The position numbers were made by a program, and so were the translations under genes. A stretch of DNA of 64,000 nucleotides from Rhodocyclaceae bacterium (GTDB lineage: Bacteria > Pseudomonadota > Gammaproteobacteria > Burkholderiales > Rhodocyclaceae): contig JAOAHQ010000007.1 in the NCBI GenBank assembly GCA_026415155.1, forward strand, positions 1 to 64,000. Reading direction: 5' to 3'. Each line of letters starts with the position of its first letter. The stretch's first letter is position 1. The notes beneath the pieces are model-generated. The model saw only the letters and a program-made list of their open reading frames with translations. It had not been told where the DNA came from and ran no database searches. Below are positions 46,381 through 55,259 of this stretch, one piece after another.

Positions 46381-49019
46381 CAGATGGTCACCTCGACTAG
46401 CTCATCGCCGTCGCCAGATTCGCAGGCATTGAACACGTGCGAACTTGGCGAATTTGGCGAACTTGGCTCAACCATGCGGGTTTCCGGCGTTTTTTCCTCG
46501 TTGCGAACTTGGCGAACTTGGCGAACTTGGATTGCCGGCGAAAATCCAACTTCGCCAACTTCGCCAACTTCGCAAGCGTGCGAACTTGCCGAATCCCGCA
46601 CCAAATGGGCAACTTCGCCAAATTCGCCAACTTCGCGCCTGTTGATTGAGTAATGCTTGGTTCGCTTGCCATTGGCGAGCCGTTCGCCTTCCTCGACAAC
46701 GATCCTGGCCGGGCTCTCGGAGAGCAGCAGGTCGATTGCCTCGTCGATCCGGCGAGCGGATAGGTGCCCGCCAAAACACTTCGTCACGATCTCCGTCCTC
46801 GTCGCCTTGCCGCGCTCTTTGAGGAAGGCGAGGATGCGTTCCGCCGCCTCGTCGGTCTCTTGCGCCGCCTCCTCGCCCGCCGCATCCTGGAAAATGAACC
46901 GCACCGAATCGGCGTGATACCGCGCCCAGGCGATTGCCGCCTCGATATGCCGCTCTTCGATCACGTGTTGCAGATCAGTCAAGGCGAAGAGCATGGCTAG
47001 CCGCAGCACGATAGGCGGCCGGCGTTCAAGGATGGCAGCCAGTCTTTCCGGCAGGCGCTCGCGTCCGATCTGGCGATAGAACTTGTCATAGCGCCGCCGC
47101 GCCTCTGCCGACAATTCCATTGGACGAGTATCGAACACGTCGGGATAGCCGCCTTTGGCGAAGCGGATCACTTCCATCGTGCGACTTGCCAGTTCCCCAA
47201 CAACGGCGGGGGGCGTCGGCGTCGGGAACGGTATCAGCTTGTCGCGCTCAGCCCAGAAAACGAGGAAGCGATTGAGGAAGCCATTCGTCAGTTCGCGCGC
47301 AGCGATCAGTTCTCGCAGTTCGGACGGCGTGATGGCGGCGCTCATGGCGACGTGCGGATTGCTGACCCACACGCGGCTCGACTTTGTTGCAGGCCGAATC
47401 GACACACCATCCCAGCAATCGCGCAGCGCCGCGCTCAGCGTGTTGCCGTCGCGTTTCGACTGGTGCAAGACATTCGAGAATTCGGACTCGATAACCCACA
47501 GCCGCTTGTCATGGATGGGCGGAACTTCCTCTTTGCCGCTTTTGAACCCGTCATGGATCATCAGGGCAAGCCCCTCTCGCGTGCTCAGCCCGCCGCTATG
47601 CGACTGCCCGCAGAAAAACCCCAGCGCCGCAGCAACAGGGTTTTCCTCTCTCCAACGCTGTTCGATGGCATCCTGAATGCGCCGCACCAACGATAGGGCA
47701 TCACCTTTGCGTCCTCGGCTCGATCTGCCGACGTGCAGCATGAAAAGCCGCGCATGGTGCTTCGTGTTGCCGACGGGCAGATAAACATCGCGCCCGCAGG
47801 CGGCCGAAAGGAACGTGAGAAAGCCCAGGGCTACGGCGTAGGAGTTCGCCTCAGTCGTTGCCGCCGCCGCCCGCGCCACGTCGCCAGCCAAACCGTAGAG
47901 CATGGCCGGATCGGGAACTGGGGCGTTTCGATGGTAGTCGCCGTCAGAATCGCCCTCTGGCGCGTTTTTCGCCGCTCGCCCAGGTTCCCCCATTGCCTCG
48001 CCGTTTTGAACGATCCTGGGGCGTTCTAGCCCCAGCAAACGCGCCGCTTCCTTGACGGCTTTCCCCATATCGCCGCCGTGTTCGAGGATGCGCCACACGT
48101 CGAAAGCGTCATGAGCATGGCCGTCGTTCAGCGGATCGCTACCATGATCGGAAAAGACGCGCGGGACACCGTCTCGACAATCCGGTAGCAGCCGCACTCC
48201 CGGCAGGCCCGTCGTGCTCTTCGGACACAACCAGCGATTGCGCTTTTTGACATAGCCGCGCTCCTCGAGGATGCGGCCGATATCGGCTTGCTCGTTGAAA
48301 GCCGCGATCACGCTGCCGGATGCCGGCGGATGCCGTCTTGTCAGCGCCGACTTTCGCGCCGCCTCGATTCGCTCGGCATCGGCGAGCAACTTGTCGACGT
48401 CCAGCGGCTCGCCCTCGACCACCTCATGGCGGAACATCAACTGACGGTCAATGTCGGGGCAGCGCGGCAGGTAAAACAGTCTGGCCGGTTCCAGCGCCTT
48501 GCTATCGAAGCAATCGGACAGCCCCAGCAGCGCCGCCGCGTGCAGGCCCAGCGGTTTCACCTCGGCAGGGGCGAGCGGCCGGGACAAATCGAAAATCAGC
48601 CGATAGCGCGGGTGCTCGACCCCTTCGGGCAGGATCGGCCCGCCGTGACTGTAAGTCGAATGCAGGATGCAGCGCCACCCCCACAATCGAAGCTCGGCGA
48701 GCATCTCATCGATGCCCGGCGGTTCCGGCCCGACCACGCGCTTGACGAGATCGCCGTGCCCGTCGCGCAGCGGCTCGCCGGCGTCGTTTTTGGCGGGTTC
48801 GGATTCGGCTTCAATGTCCAAGGCAAGGAAACTGATCGACCTCACGCGCTCCGCAGTGCGCGGCCCAGCGTCGATATCGGCCGGCATCCATGCGAGGCCA
48901 TCTTTGCCGCCGCGCTCTGGATTGGCGAGCATCGCGGCAAGCTCGGCAAAGCTCACGCGCTTGGTCGCCGAAACAGGCGACCGGCAGTCGGCCAGCAGGG
49001 CAATGCAACGGCTCGTCAT
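46380..49019 (-). CDS. DUF3987-type primase/helicase of the integrative element
   Basis: An 879-residue replication protein. The N-terminal about 220 residues (SFLALDIEAE, HSTYSHGG, RYRLIFDLSRPL) look like a primase-polymerase domain. The middle (about 370-700) is DUF3987, with a Walker-A-like LHVGRSSRGRKGDAL and LWVIESEFSNVLHQ. A winged-helix-like region follows (AERILAFLKERGKATRTEIV). The last about 80 residues are low-complexity (EVGEFGEVAH, QVRQVRQVRN), encoded by 9-bp repeats. GGAGGG precedes ATG 49017-49019. It probably replicates the excised element. Confidence 0.82.
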   Translation of the reverse strand: MTSRCIALLADCRSPVSATKRVSFAELAAMLANPERGGKDGLAWMPADIDAGPRTAERVRSISFLALDIEAESEPAKNDAGEPLRDGHGDLVKRVVGPEPPGIDEMLAELRLWGWRCILHSTYSHGGPILPEGVEHPRYRLIFDLSRPLAPAEVKPLGLHAAALLGLSDCFDSKALEPARLFYLPRCPDIDRQLMFRHEVVEGEPLDVDKLLADAERIEAARKSALTRRHPPASGSVIAAFNEQADIGRILEERGYVKKRNRWLCPKSTTGLPGVRLLPDCRDGVPRVFSDHGSDPLNDGHAHDAFDVWRILEHGGDMGKAVKEAARLLGLERPRIVQNGEAMGEPGRAAKNAPEGDSDGDYHRNAPVPDPAMLYGLAGDVARAAAATTEANSYAVALGFLTFLSAACGRDVYLPVGNTKHHARLFMLHVGRSSRGRKGDALSLVRRIQDAIEQRWREENPVAAALGFFCGQSHSGGLSTREGLALMIHDGFKSGKEEVPPIHDKRLWVIESEFSNVLHQSKRDGNTLSAALRDCWDGVSIRPATKSSRVWVSNPHVAMSAAITPSELRELIAARELTNGFLNRFLVFWAERDKLIPFPTPTPPAVVGELASRTMEVIRFAKGGYPDVFDTRPMELSAEARRRYDKFYRQIGRERLPERLAAILERRPPIVLRLAMLFALTDLQHVIEERHIEAAIAWARYHADSVRFIFQDAAGEEAAQETDEAAERILAFLKERGKATRTEIVTKCFGGHLSARRIDEAIDLLLSESPARIVVEEGERLANGKRTKHYSINRREVGEFGEVAHLVRDSASSHACEVGEVGEVGFSPAIQVRQVRQVRNEEKTPETRMVEPSSPNSPSSHVFNACESGDGDELVEVTI
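46441..46637. repeat. Array of 9-bp GAACTTGGC-type repeats in both orientations
   Basis: Three forward units (46441-46467), three forward units (46505-46530), three inverted units (46547-46572) and three inverted units (about 46609-46637), the latter as CAACTTCGC. The opposite triplets can pair as hairpins. The array lies in the 3' end of the primase gene and is in frame, since nine is a multiple of three. Confidence 0.8.
48332..48354 (+). repeat. Dispersed 23-bp repeat, copy 14
   Basis: Three mismatches. Inside the primase gene, translated as RKSALTR. Confidence 0.75.
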
Positions 49020-49348
49020 CGCGCCGCCCTCCAAACGAGCAGCGCTTCTTGTGCGCGGATCACTTCGTCGGGATAGCGCCGCTTCTCGTCGCCCAGGGCG
49101 TTCAGCAAGTCCAGCAATGCATCGGCGATCGGTTCGGCAATCTGGGCCACCGCCGCATCGATGGCCGGCGCAAGGCGATCAAGAATTTCGGCCTTGTGCT
49201 CTTCAAGCAGGTAGTCGATCTCCCACAGCGATAGCCTTGTGCTAGACTTCGCGGCATCCGACCTGCATTTCGATCCGCCTCGGTCATTCGCCGGGGCGCT
49301 TTCTTTTCTGCCGTGCGCGGCCCTCGCCGCAGCGATTCGCTTCGTCAT
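49016..49348 (-). CDS. Hypothetical element protein
   Basis: A 110-residue protein, basic at the N-terminus (MTKRIAAARAAHGRKES) and helical afterwards (LSLWEIDYLLEEHKAEILDRL, DALLDLLNALGDEKRRYPDEV). It overlaps the primase start by four bases and so is co-translated with it. No family recognised. Confidence 0.65.
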   Translation of the reverse strand: MTKRIAAARAAHGRKESAPANDRGGSKCRSDAAKSSTRLSLWEIDYLLEEHKAEILDRLAPAIDAAVAQIAEPIADALLDLLNALGDEKRRYPDEVIRAQEALLVWRAAR

Positions 49349-49360
49349 GGCGGGGCCTCC

Positions 49361-49642
49361 TCACGCTGCTACGGCAGATTGAGTGCGCCGCGCCTTGCGC
49401 GTCTCCGCGCCGCGCCGGATGGCCTCGGCAGATGGAGCTTTTCGTTGCGCCGGCGCTTGACGAGCCGCCGCGACTTTGCCCTCGATCCAGCGCGTGACTT
49501 CGGCTTCGTCGAAAACCGTCAGCCGCGCTCCTAGCTTGATGGGCTTGGGCGCTTCGGGATCATTCCGAAGCATTCGCCATGCGTGCGATGGATGAATGTC
49601 GCCGATCCGTTCGGCGATTTGAGCAATGCGCAGATATGCCAT
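49361..49642 (-). CDS. AlpA/excisionase-like regulator
   Basis: A 93-residue protein with an N-terminal winged-helix: YLRIAQIAERIGDIHPSHAW, RMLRNDPEAPKPIKLG, then TVFDEAEVTRWIEGKVAAAR. This matches MerR-like AlpA proteins that activate integrase or excision in P4-type elements. A basic C-terminal tail follows. AGGAG eight bases before ATG 49642 fixes the start. Confidence 0.8.
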   Translation of the reverse strand: MAYLRIAQIAERIGDIHPSHAWRMLRNDPEAPKPIKLGARLTVFDEAEVTRWIEGKVAAARQAPAQRKAPSAEAIRRGAETRKARRTQSAVAA

Positions 49643-49801
49643 TCGCTTGACTCCTTTTCGTTGCAAATGGCAACCCGTAGCAATTGAAGGCTTTTGGTAG
49701 CAAATGGGGCAAAGTTGACTTTTAAACCTTTGCTAACTAAAGTCTTCCGTGCAGGTGAGGAGCAAAATCAACTGCACGTAGCTGGGCTGCCGGTTACGTT
49801 C

Positions 49802-49837
49802 GCAGGCGGGATCGGATGGCCGTCCGATCCCGCTTGC
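49802..49837. repeat. Strong hairpin in the origin-like region
   Basis: Arms GCAGGCGGGATCGGA and TCCGATCCCGCTTGC pair with one mismatch across a 6-base loop. Confidence 0.8.
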
Positions 49838-49851
49838 ACCTGTGCGGATAT

Positions 49852-49886
49852 GCCTTACGACTTATCCACAGCCCGAATCGTAAGGC
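49852..49886. promoter_or_regulatory. DnaA box within an inverted repeat
   Basis: GCCTTACGA and TCGTAAGGC (9-bp arms) enclose 17 bases that contain the consensus DnaA box TTATCCACA at 49862-49870. Confidence 0.6.
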
Positions 49887-50090
49887 TTCGCGTTGATACG
49901 TCAAGAAAAAAAAATTTCGTATCCATAAAAATCAACAGGTTACGCTTGGCGCTAGTAGGCAACGAGATTTATAACCACTACATCTAGTAGCTTTTCTCGT
50001 TGAAAATCATCGGCTTGTCGAATTTGTCCCCCCAATGGGGTTTCCGAAAAGCTCGGCCCAAACCTCTTGACTTCTTTTGCTTACCGCGAT

Positions 50091-51368
50091 TTAGGTTTGC
50101 ATTGCCCGCGCCGCGCCGATCTCGATCACCTCGCCGCCACCCCGCTCTAGGCGCTCCAGCAAGTCCGCCCATCTCTGCAAGGCGTCCTTGCGCTCGTCAA
50201 AAAAATCGTGCCGGTTATAGATGCCCTCGACACCCTTGACCACGTGATTTAGGCATCGTTCGGCCACATAGGGACTCACACCCAGCGCGGCCAGATGCGT
50301 CCGCGCCGTGCGCCGAAAATCGTGCACCGTGAATTCCGGGATGCCCTTTTTCAGCAGCACAGGCCGGATATGCCTGTTCAGCGCCGAGCCGACGGTGTCT
50401 AGACTGATATGCGGCGTCATGCGTTCCTGCATCTTCCGCGCCGGGAACAGCCACGCGGAATCGCCGCCGATCTCGACAAGCCGCCGCAGGATCGCCACCG
50501 CCTGGCGCGGCAAGGGTATGTCGATCGCCTTGCCGGTCTTCGTGCGCTCCGCCGGCAGGCGCCATACCGCTTTGTTCAGATCAAACTCCTCGACACGCGC
50601 CGCGATCAGTTCCTCGCGTCGGCAGGCGAGCATGAGCAATAGATGCACGGCCCAGGTATTCAGGATGTTCCAACCCCGCGCCTCACGCATCGCCGCGAAC
50701 AGGGCGACAATCTCATCCGCCGTCAACCAGCGGTCGCGCGACTCCTCCTTGCCGCCCGCGTCGGACAAACTGAACGGCGCGGCAGGATTGAACTGGCATA
50801 GCTGCCGTTTGACGGCGTAATCGAACATCCGCTTTGCCCAGCGCAGCACGTCGTTCGCCATCGTCGGCGCTCCGCGTTTCACGATCTCCTTGAGCATGGC
50901 GTCGATATGCTGGGGCTTCACGTCGCCGATGGGCAGATGGCCGATATTCGGCTTTATGTCCCTCTCGATCCGCGCCCTCACGATGTTCGGATGCTTCCAG
51001 CGCCCCAGGATCATTGCCGCGAAATACTCGTCGGCCAGTTCGCCCATCGTCTTTTGCAGCCTGGCTTCCTCGAGCTTTTTGACGGCTTCGCGCTTGCGTT
51101 CCTGCTTCTCGCCTGCCGGGTCGTAGCCCAAAGCCACACGCGCCCGCAGTTCCTTTGCCGTCTTTCTGGCTTCGGCAAGGCTCAAGGTTTTGTAGCTGCC
51201 CAGGTCGATCATTCGCGCCTTCCCATCAATGCGATATCTGAACAGCCAGCGCGGAACGGCGTCCGACTTGCGATACCGCAAAGTCAATCCGTCGCCGTCG
51301 CCGCGTTGCTCGAAGTGCTCGCCGCGCTTGATCCAGTCTCGAATCTGAATGTCCGTCAGCCTGCCCAT
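50091..51368 (-). CDS. int: P4-type tyrosine integrase
   Basis: A 425-residue site-specific recombinase. It has the N-terminal integrase segment GLTLRYRKSDAVPRWLFRYR, a SAM-like core-binding domain (about 95-200) and a catalytic domain with Arg in LACRREELIAAR, Lys in RTKTGKAI, HxxR in VHDFRRTARTHL, and the nucleophile Tyr in EGIYNRHDF. ATG 51368 is preceded by GGAGGGGG. It ends near the origin-like region and starts about 200 bp from attR, as usual for such elements. Confidence 0.93.
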   Translation of the reverse strand: MGRLTDIQIRDWIKRGEHFEQRGDGDGLTLRYRKSDAVPRWLFRYRIDGKARMIDLGSYKTLSLAEARKTAKELRARVALGYDPAGEKQERKREAVKKLEEARLQKTMGELADEYFAAMILGRWKHPNIVRARIERDIKPNIGHLPIGDVKPQHIDAMLKEIVKRGAPTMANDVLRWAKRMFDYAVKRQLCQFNPAAPFSLSDAGGKEESRDRWLTADEIVALFAAMREARGWNILNTWAVHLLLMLACRREELIAARVEEFDLNKAVWRLPAERTKTGKAIDIPLPRQAVAILRRLVEIGGDSAWLFPARKMQERMTPHISLDTVGSALNRHIRPVLLKKGIPEFTVHDFRRTARTHLAALGVSPYVAERCLNHVVKGVEGIYNRHDFFDERKDALQRWADLLERLERGGGEVIEIGAARAMQT

Positions 51369-51393
51369 ACCCCCTCCATTCACGCACTGGAAT

Positions 51394-51445
51394 GTGCACC
51401 CACAAAACCACCGAAAGTGCACCCAAGGTGCACGCCTGGGTGCAC
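51394..51445. promoter_or_regulatory. Right integrase arm-site candidates
   Basis: GTGCACCC at 51394-51401 and 51417-51424, a near match at 51426-51433, and the inverted GGGTGCAC at 51438-51445. These match the pair at the left end. Confidence 0.5.
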
Positions 51446-51554
51446 GGAAATTATCCGCTTGCTGGATACGGCTTGCAACAGTAGGAAATAAAAAAGCCTA
51501 TGATTTACCTAGGCTTGCGTGATCGAATGCCACTTATGGCAAGTCAAGAATTCG

Positions 51555-52421
51555 TCATTCCAGATTCTGGACTTGCTCGCGCATCTGCTCGATGAGGAGC
51601 TTGAGCTCCAAGGCGATCGCCGTGATGGCGGCGGAAACGGACTTCGAAGCCAAGGTGTTGGCTTCGCGGTTGAGCTCCTGCATGAGGAAATCGAGCCTTT
51701 TGCCGACCGCGCCGCCATGCGCAAGGACGCGTTCGACCTCGTCGAGATGCGCCGCAAGGCGCGCGAGCTCCTCGGCGACGTCGATCTTCGCGGCGAACAA
51801 GCCGATTTCCTGACGAATGCGCTCTTCATCGAGCGCGGCGACCGCCTCGCGCAGGCGGCAGGCCAAGCGCTCGGCATATTCGCTGATCGCCGCCGGTACC
51901 AAGGGTTCGACCTGGGCGAGAGCTGTGCGCATGCGGGCAAGGCGCTCGAGCAACACTTCGCCCAGCCGCGCCCCTTCGCGTGCGCGGCTGGCGAGAAATT
52001 CGGCGAGCACCTCTTCGAAGAGGTCGAGGCATTCGACTTTGAGCCGCTCGGCGTTGATCGTCTCGGCGGCGAGCACGCCGGGCCAGCGCAGCACCTCGGC
52101 GACCGACAGCGGCGCCGCTGCCGGCAGCACGGCGCGGATTTCCTGATCGAGGCGGGCGAGCGCCTCGACGAGCGCGAAGTTCGGGGTGAACTGGGGAGCG
52201 GCATTGCCTGGCAGAAGATGCAGGCGGCAATCGAGCTTGCCGCGGCCGATGGCGGCGGCGATCTTCTCACGCAGCGGCATTTCGAGAAAGCGCAGCTCGT
52301 CGGCTGCGCGTAGCGAAAGGTCGAGAAAGCGGCCATTGACGCTCTTGAGTTCTAGGGCGAGGCGCACGGCGCCCAAATCGCGCTCGCCTGCCGCATAGCC
52401 GGTCATGCTGTAGAGGGCCAT
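51555..52421 (-). CDS. yicC: YicC-family endoribonuclease
   Basis: A 288-residue protein starting MALYSMTGYAAGERDLG and ending MREQVQNLE, the hallmarks of the YicC/YloC stress-related RNase family. The helical middle is Glu-rich, and GAVGKRLDFLMQELNREANT is the conserved C-terminal block. The last codons lie within the attR side of the integrative element, so the 3' end was rebuilt by the element without changing the peptide. Confidence 0.94.
   Translation of the reverse strand: MALYSMTGYAAGERDLGAVRLALELKSVNGRFLDLSLRAADELRFLEMPLREKIAAAIGRGKLDCRLHLLPGNAAPQFTPNFALVEALARLDQEIRAVLPAAAPLSVAEVLRWPGVLAAETINAERLKVECLDLFEEVLAEFLASRAREGARLGEVLLERLARMRTALAQVEPLVPAAISEYAERLACRLREAVAALDEERIRQEIGLFAAKIDVAEELARLAAHLDEVERVLAHGGAVGKRLDFLMQELNREANTLASKSVSAAITAIALELKLLIEQMREQVQNLE
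51568..51578. other. attR (yicC side) of the integrative element
   Basis: TGGACTTGCTC, identical to attL. It encodes the EQVQ region near the YicC C-terminus. Confidence 0.75.
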
Positions 52422-52487
52422 GGTGGATAAATGAGGGTGGCAAACGATGCCGAGCTTACCCGAAAAGCGCGGCCTGGCTCGAAGAAT

Positions 52488-52493
52488 TACAAT
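52488..52493 (+). promoter_or_regulatory. Candidate -10 element of the kinase operon
   Basis: TACAAT ends eight bases before the kinase ATG. If used, transcription would start within one or two bases of the start codon. No clear -35 is seen. Confidence 0.35.
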
Positions 52494-52501
52494 GTGCTGC
52501 G

Positions 52502-53407
52502 ATGGCTGCCCCGCCCGCCCCTGCGCCGAACATTCCTCTGCCCGCCGGTCATCTGATCGATGGCTACCGTTTCGAGCGCCTCCTCTCGCAAGGCGGCTTT
52601 TCCTTCGTCTATCTGGCCCGCGATCCGCAGGGGCAGCTGGTGGCGATCAAGGAATACCTGCCGCGCGCGCTCGCCACGCGCCACGTCGGCCTCGTGCCGC
52701 AGGTGAAGCCGGAAAACCGCGCCGCCTATCAGGCCGGCATGATGGCCTTTTATGAAGAGGGCATTGCGCTGGCGCGCCTCAATCACCCCAACGTCGTGCG
52801 CGTGCTCAACTTCCTGCGCGCCCACGACACGGTCTATCTCGTCATGCGCTACGAGCAGGGCCGCACGCTGCACGAGCACATCCGCAAACACGGCGGCGGC
52901 TTTCGCGAAAGCTTCATCCGCGGCGTCTTCGCGCGCCTCTTGTCCGGCCTGCGCGAGGTGCATGCCAACCGCCTGCTGCATCTGGACATCAAGCCCTCGA
53001 ACATCTATCTGCGCCTCGATGGCTCGCCGGTGCTGATCGATTTCGGCGCAGCGCGCCAGACGCTGACGCAGAACGATCCCGAGCTGCGCCCCACCTATAC
53101 GCCCGGCTATGCCGCGCCCGAGCAATATGGCAACCAGCCCGGCCAGGGGCCGTGGACCGATGTCTATGCCGTCGGCGCGAGCATGTATGCTTGTCTTGCG
53201 GCCGCCGCGCCGCAGCCGGCCGATCAGCGCCTCATCGAGGACAAGTTGAAGCCGGCCAGCCAGCGCTGGGCTGGCCAGTATTCGCCGCAGCTGTTGGCCA
53301 CGATCGATCAGTGCCTGCAACTGGATCCGCTCGCGCGTCCGCAGAGCGCCTTCGCGCTGCAACGCATGCTCGCCGCGCCGGTGGCTCCCGCACCGTCCGC
53401 GTCATGA
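52502..53407 (+). CDS. Hanks-type serine/threonine protein kinase
   Basis: A 301-residue cytoplasmic kinase with G-loop [13 protein letters not shown], Lys in VAIKEYLP, catalytic loop [10 protein letters not shown] (HLD instead of HRD), LIDFGAARQ (DFG) and [10 protein letters not shown] (APE). There is no membrane segment or sensor domain. It overlaps the following PP2C gene by four bases, so a kinase-phosphatase pair is co-expressed. Substrate unknown. No Shine-Dalgarno is visible. Confidence 0.92.
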   Translation: MAAPPAPAPNIPLPAGHLIDGYRFERLLSQGGFSFVYLARDPQGQLVAIKEYLPRALATRHVGLVPQVKPENRAAYQAGMMAFYEEGIALARLNHPNVVRVLNFLRAHDTVYLVMRYEQGRTLHEHIRKHGGGFRESFIRGVFARLLSGLREVHANRLLHLDIKPSNIYLRLDGSPVLIDFGAARQTLTQNDPELRPTYTPGYAAPEQYGNQPGQGPWTDVYAVGASMYACLAAAAPQPADQRLIEDKLKPASQRWAGQYSPQLLATIDQCLQLDPLARPQSAFALQRMLAAPVAPAPSAS

Positions 53408-54216
53408 AGTTCTCGATCTTTCAGGAAAGCCGCATCGGCGGCCGCGCACGCAACGAGGATCGCCTGGGCTACCGCTACACTCGCGAGGCGCTCCTCATGG
53501 TGCTCGCCGATGGCCTGGGCGGTCACGGCCACGGCGAGGTGGCGGCCGAAGCCGCCGTGAGGAGCATCGTCGCCACCTTCGAGCAGCAGGCGCGGCCGCG
53601 GCTTTCCGACCCCCAGGCCTTCCTCGCCGATGCGCTCGCCGGCGCGCACGTGGCCGTGCTCGCGCAATCGGGTTTGCGTCAGCTGCGCGATCCGCCGCGC
53701 ACCACCTGTGTCGCCTGCGTCGTGCAAGATGGCTGCGCGGCCTGGGCGCATGCCGGCGATTCGCGCCTTTATCTTCTCAGAAACGGCCGCATCCTCGCGC
53801 GCACCGAAGATCATTCGCGCGTGCAGCCGCTCGTCGCGCAAGGCCGTCTTGCCGCCGCCGAGGCGCGCCATCATCCCTGGCGCCACCAGCTGACGAGCTG
53901 CCTGGGCGGCGACGGCAGCCCGCGCTTCGAGTTTTCCGCCAAGGTGCCCCTCAAGCGCGGCGACGTCGTGCTGCTCTGTTCCGACGGCGTCTGGGGGCCG
54001 CTCGCCGACGAAACGCCGCTGGAGCGGCTGAGCCTGACCAATCCGATCAAGGCGGCCCCGCGCCTGCTCGACCGCGTAGAATCGCTGGCCGGCTCAGGAC
54101 GCGACAACCTCTCGCTGCTCGTCTTGTCCTGGCAGGGCGAGGGCTGCGCGGCCTCCCCTGCGCCACCCGGCTTGAACCCGCCACAGACCGCCGCTTCCGC
54201 CACCCGCAAGGAATGA
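53404..54216 (+). CDS. PP2C-family serine/threonine phosphatase
   Basis: A 270-residue phosphatase with metal-binding motifs [44 protein letters not shown] and [10 protein letters not shown] in order. The last about 25 residues are Pro/Ala-rich. It probably reverses the neighbouring kinase. It is followed directly by rph. Confidence 0.92.
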   Translation: MKFSIFQESRIGGRARNEDRLGYRYTREALLMVLADGLGGHGHGEVAAEAAVRSIVATFEQQARPRLSDPQAFLADALAGAHVAVLAQSGLRQLRDPPRTTCVACVVQDGCAAWAHAGDSRLYLLRNGRILARTEDHSRVQPLVAQGRLAAAEARHHPWRHQLTSCLGGDGSPRFEFSAKVPLKRGDVVLLCSDGVWGPLADETPLERLSLTNPIKAAPRLLDRVESLAGSGRDNLSLLVLSWQGEGCAASPAPPGLNPPQTAASATRKE

Positions 54217-54218
54217 CC

Positions 54219-54944
54219 ATGTCTCAACGACCCGATGGCCGCGCCCCGGATGCGCTGCGCCCGATCAAGATCACCCGCCACTACACGCGCTATGCCGAAG
54301 GCAGCGTGCTCGTCGAATTCGGCCACACCAAGGTGCTGTGCACCGCGAGCGTCGAGGAAAAGGTGCCGCCCTTCCTCAAGGGCAAGGGGCAAGGCTGGAT
54401 CACCGCCGAATACGGCATGCTGCCGCGCTCGACGCATACGCGCACCGAGCGCGAAGCCGCGCGCGGCAAGCAATCGGGCCGGACGCAGGAGATCCAGCGC
54501 CTCGTCGGCCGCGCCTTGCGCGCCGTCACCGATCTCGCGGCGCTCGGCGAGCGGCAGGTCACCCTCGACTGCGACGTCCTCCAGGCCGACGGCGGCACGC
54601 GCTGCGCCGCCATCACCGGCGCCTGCGTCGCGCTCCACGACGCGCTCGCGGGGCTCGTCGCCCAAGGCCTCATCGATGCGCATCCCATGCGTGAGCTCGT
54701 CGCCGCCGTCTCGGTCGGCATCGTCGCCGGTGAGCCGCTGCTCGACTTGAGCTACGCCGAAGACTCGGCTTGCGACACCGACATGAACGTCGTGATGACC
54801 GGCTCGGGCGGCCTCTGTGAGCTCCAAGGCACGGCGGAAGGAAAGCCCTTCTCGCGCGCCGAGCTCGAAGCGTTGCTGGCGCTGGCCGAAAAGGGCATCC
54901 AGGAAATCATCGCGGCGCAGAAAGCTGCGCTCGAGGGAGACTAA
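54219..54944 (+). CDS. rph: RNase PH
   Basis: A 241-residue phosphorolytic 3' exoribonuclease for tRNA trimming: [39 protein letters not shown] and [24 protein letters not shown] at six bases supports ATG 54219; an ATG at 54213 would add two residues. Confidence 0.96.
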   Translation: MSQRPDGRAPDALRPIKITRHYTRYAEGSVLVEFGHTKVLCTASVEEKVPPFLKGKGQGWITAEYGMLPRSTHTRTEREAARGKQSGRTQEIQRLVGRALRAVTDLAALGERQVTLDCDVLQADGGTRCAAITGACVALHDALAGLVAQGLIDAHPMRELVAAVSVGIVAGEPLLDLSYAEDSACDTDMNVVMTGSGGLCELQGTAEGKPFSRAELEALLALAEKGIQEIIAAQKAALEGD

Positions 54945-54953
54945 GCTTGCTTC

Positions 54954-55259
54954 ATGCCCAAGCTCTATGAATATTTCGGCCTCGTCGTGCTCTTTTACGC
55001 CAATGAGCACGAACCGGTGCATGTCCATGGCAAGTGCCAGGGGCGCGAAGCACGTGCGGAGCTGATCGTGGTCAATGGCCGCGTGACGGAGATTCGCTAC
55101 TCGGCGACGGCCGGGCGCACCCCGCTCGAACCCAACGAGATGCGCCTCTTCAAGGAGCTCGTCACGGCGCGCGCCGACGAGATCGTGGCGAAATGGATCG
55201 ATTTCTTCGTCTTGCACAAACCACTGCAAGCCGAGACCATCACGCGGAGGCTCAAATGA
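54954..55259 (+). CDS. DUF4160 protein
   Basis: A 101-residue protein: LYEYFGLVVLFYANEHEPVHVHGKC fits the DUF4160 signature with its HxHVHG motif. It overlaps the next gene (DUF2442) by four bases. Such pairs are widespread and look like toxin-antitoxin or mobile modules, but no activity is established. It is inserted between rph and rdgB. Confidence 0.85.
   Translation: MPKLYEYFGLVVLFYANEHEPVHVHGKCQGREARAELIVVNGRVTEIRYSATAGRTPLEPNEMRLFKELVTARADEIVAKWIDFFVLHKPLQAETITRRLK

Larger units (their letters stand above)
49643..50090. other. Gene-free, origin-like region of the element
   Basis: This 448-bp stretch is clearly more AT-rich than its flanks. It holds a strong 15-bp-arm hairpin (49802-49837), a perfect DnaA box TTATCCACA (49862-49870) inside a 9-bp inverted repeat, and an A/T tract around 49901-49945. 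A plus-strand ORF here (49694-49987) has no family features and is treated as chance. The content fits a replication origin or a regulatory region between int and the AlpA-like gene. Confidence 0.6.
44353..51578. mobile_element. Integrative element in the yicC 3' end
   Basis: About 7.2 kb bounded by direct copies of TGGACTTGCTC (44353-44363 and 51568-51578). The right copy lies inside the last codons of yicC; the left lies beside a leftover yicC-like 3' end next to gmk. It encodes a tyrosine integrase at the yicC side, an AlpA-like regulator, a DUF3987 primase/helicase and small genes of unknown function. No capsid, tail or conjugation genes are seen, so it resembles a P4-like satellite or a small integrative plasmid. 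It contains three copies of the dispersed 23-bp repeat. Confidence 0.85.

Noticed and set aside
46441-46637. CRISPR-like array
   Set aside because: Units are 9 bp, contiguous and in both orientations, without spacers; no cas genes are present.
49694-49987. Plus-strand 97-codon ORF in the origin-like region
   Set aside because: It runs through the hairpin and the DnaA-box inverted repeat and has no recognisable domain.
50381-50400. CAGCGCCGAG in the integrase gene as a repeat copy
   Set aside because: Only ten bases match and both flanks differ.
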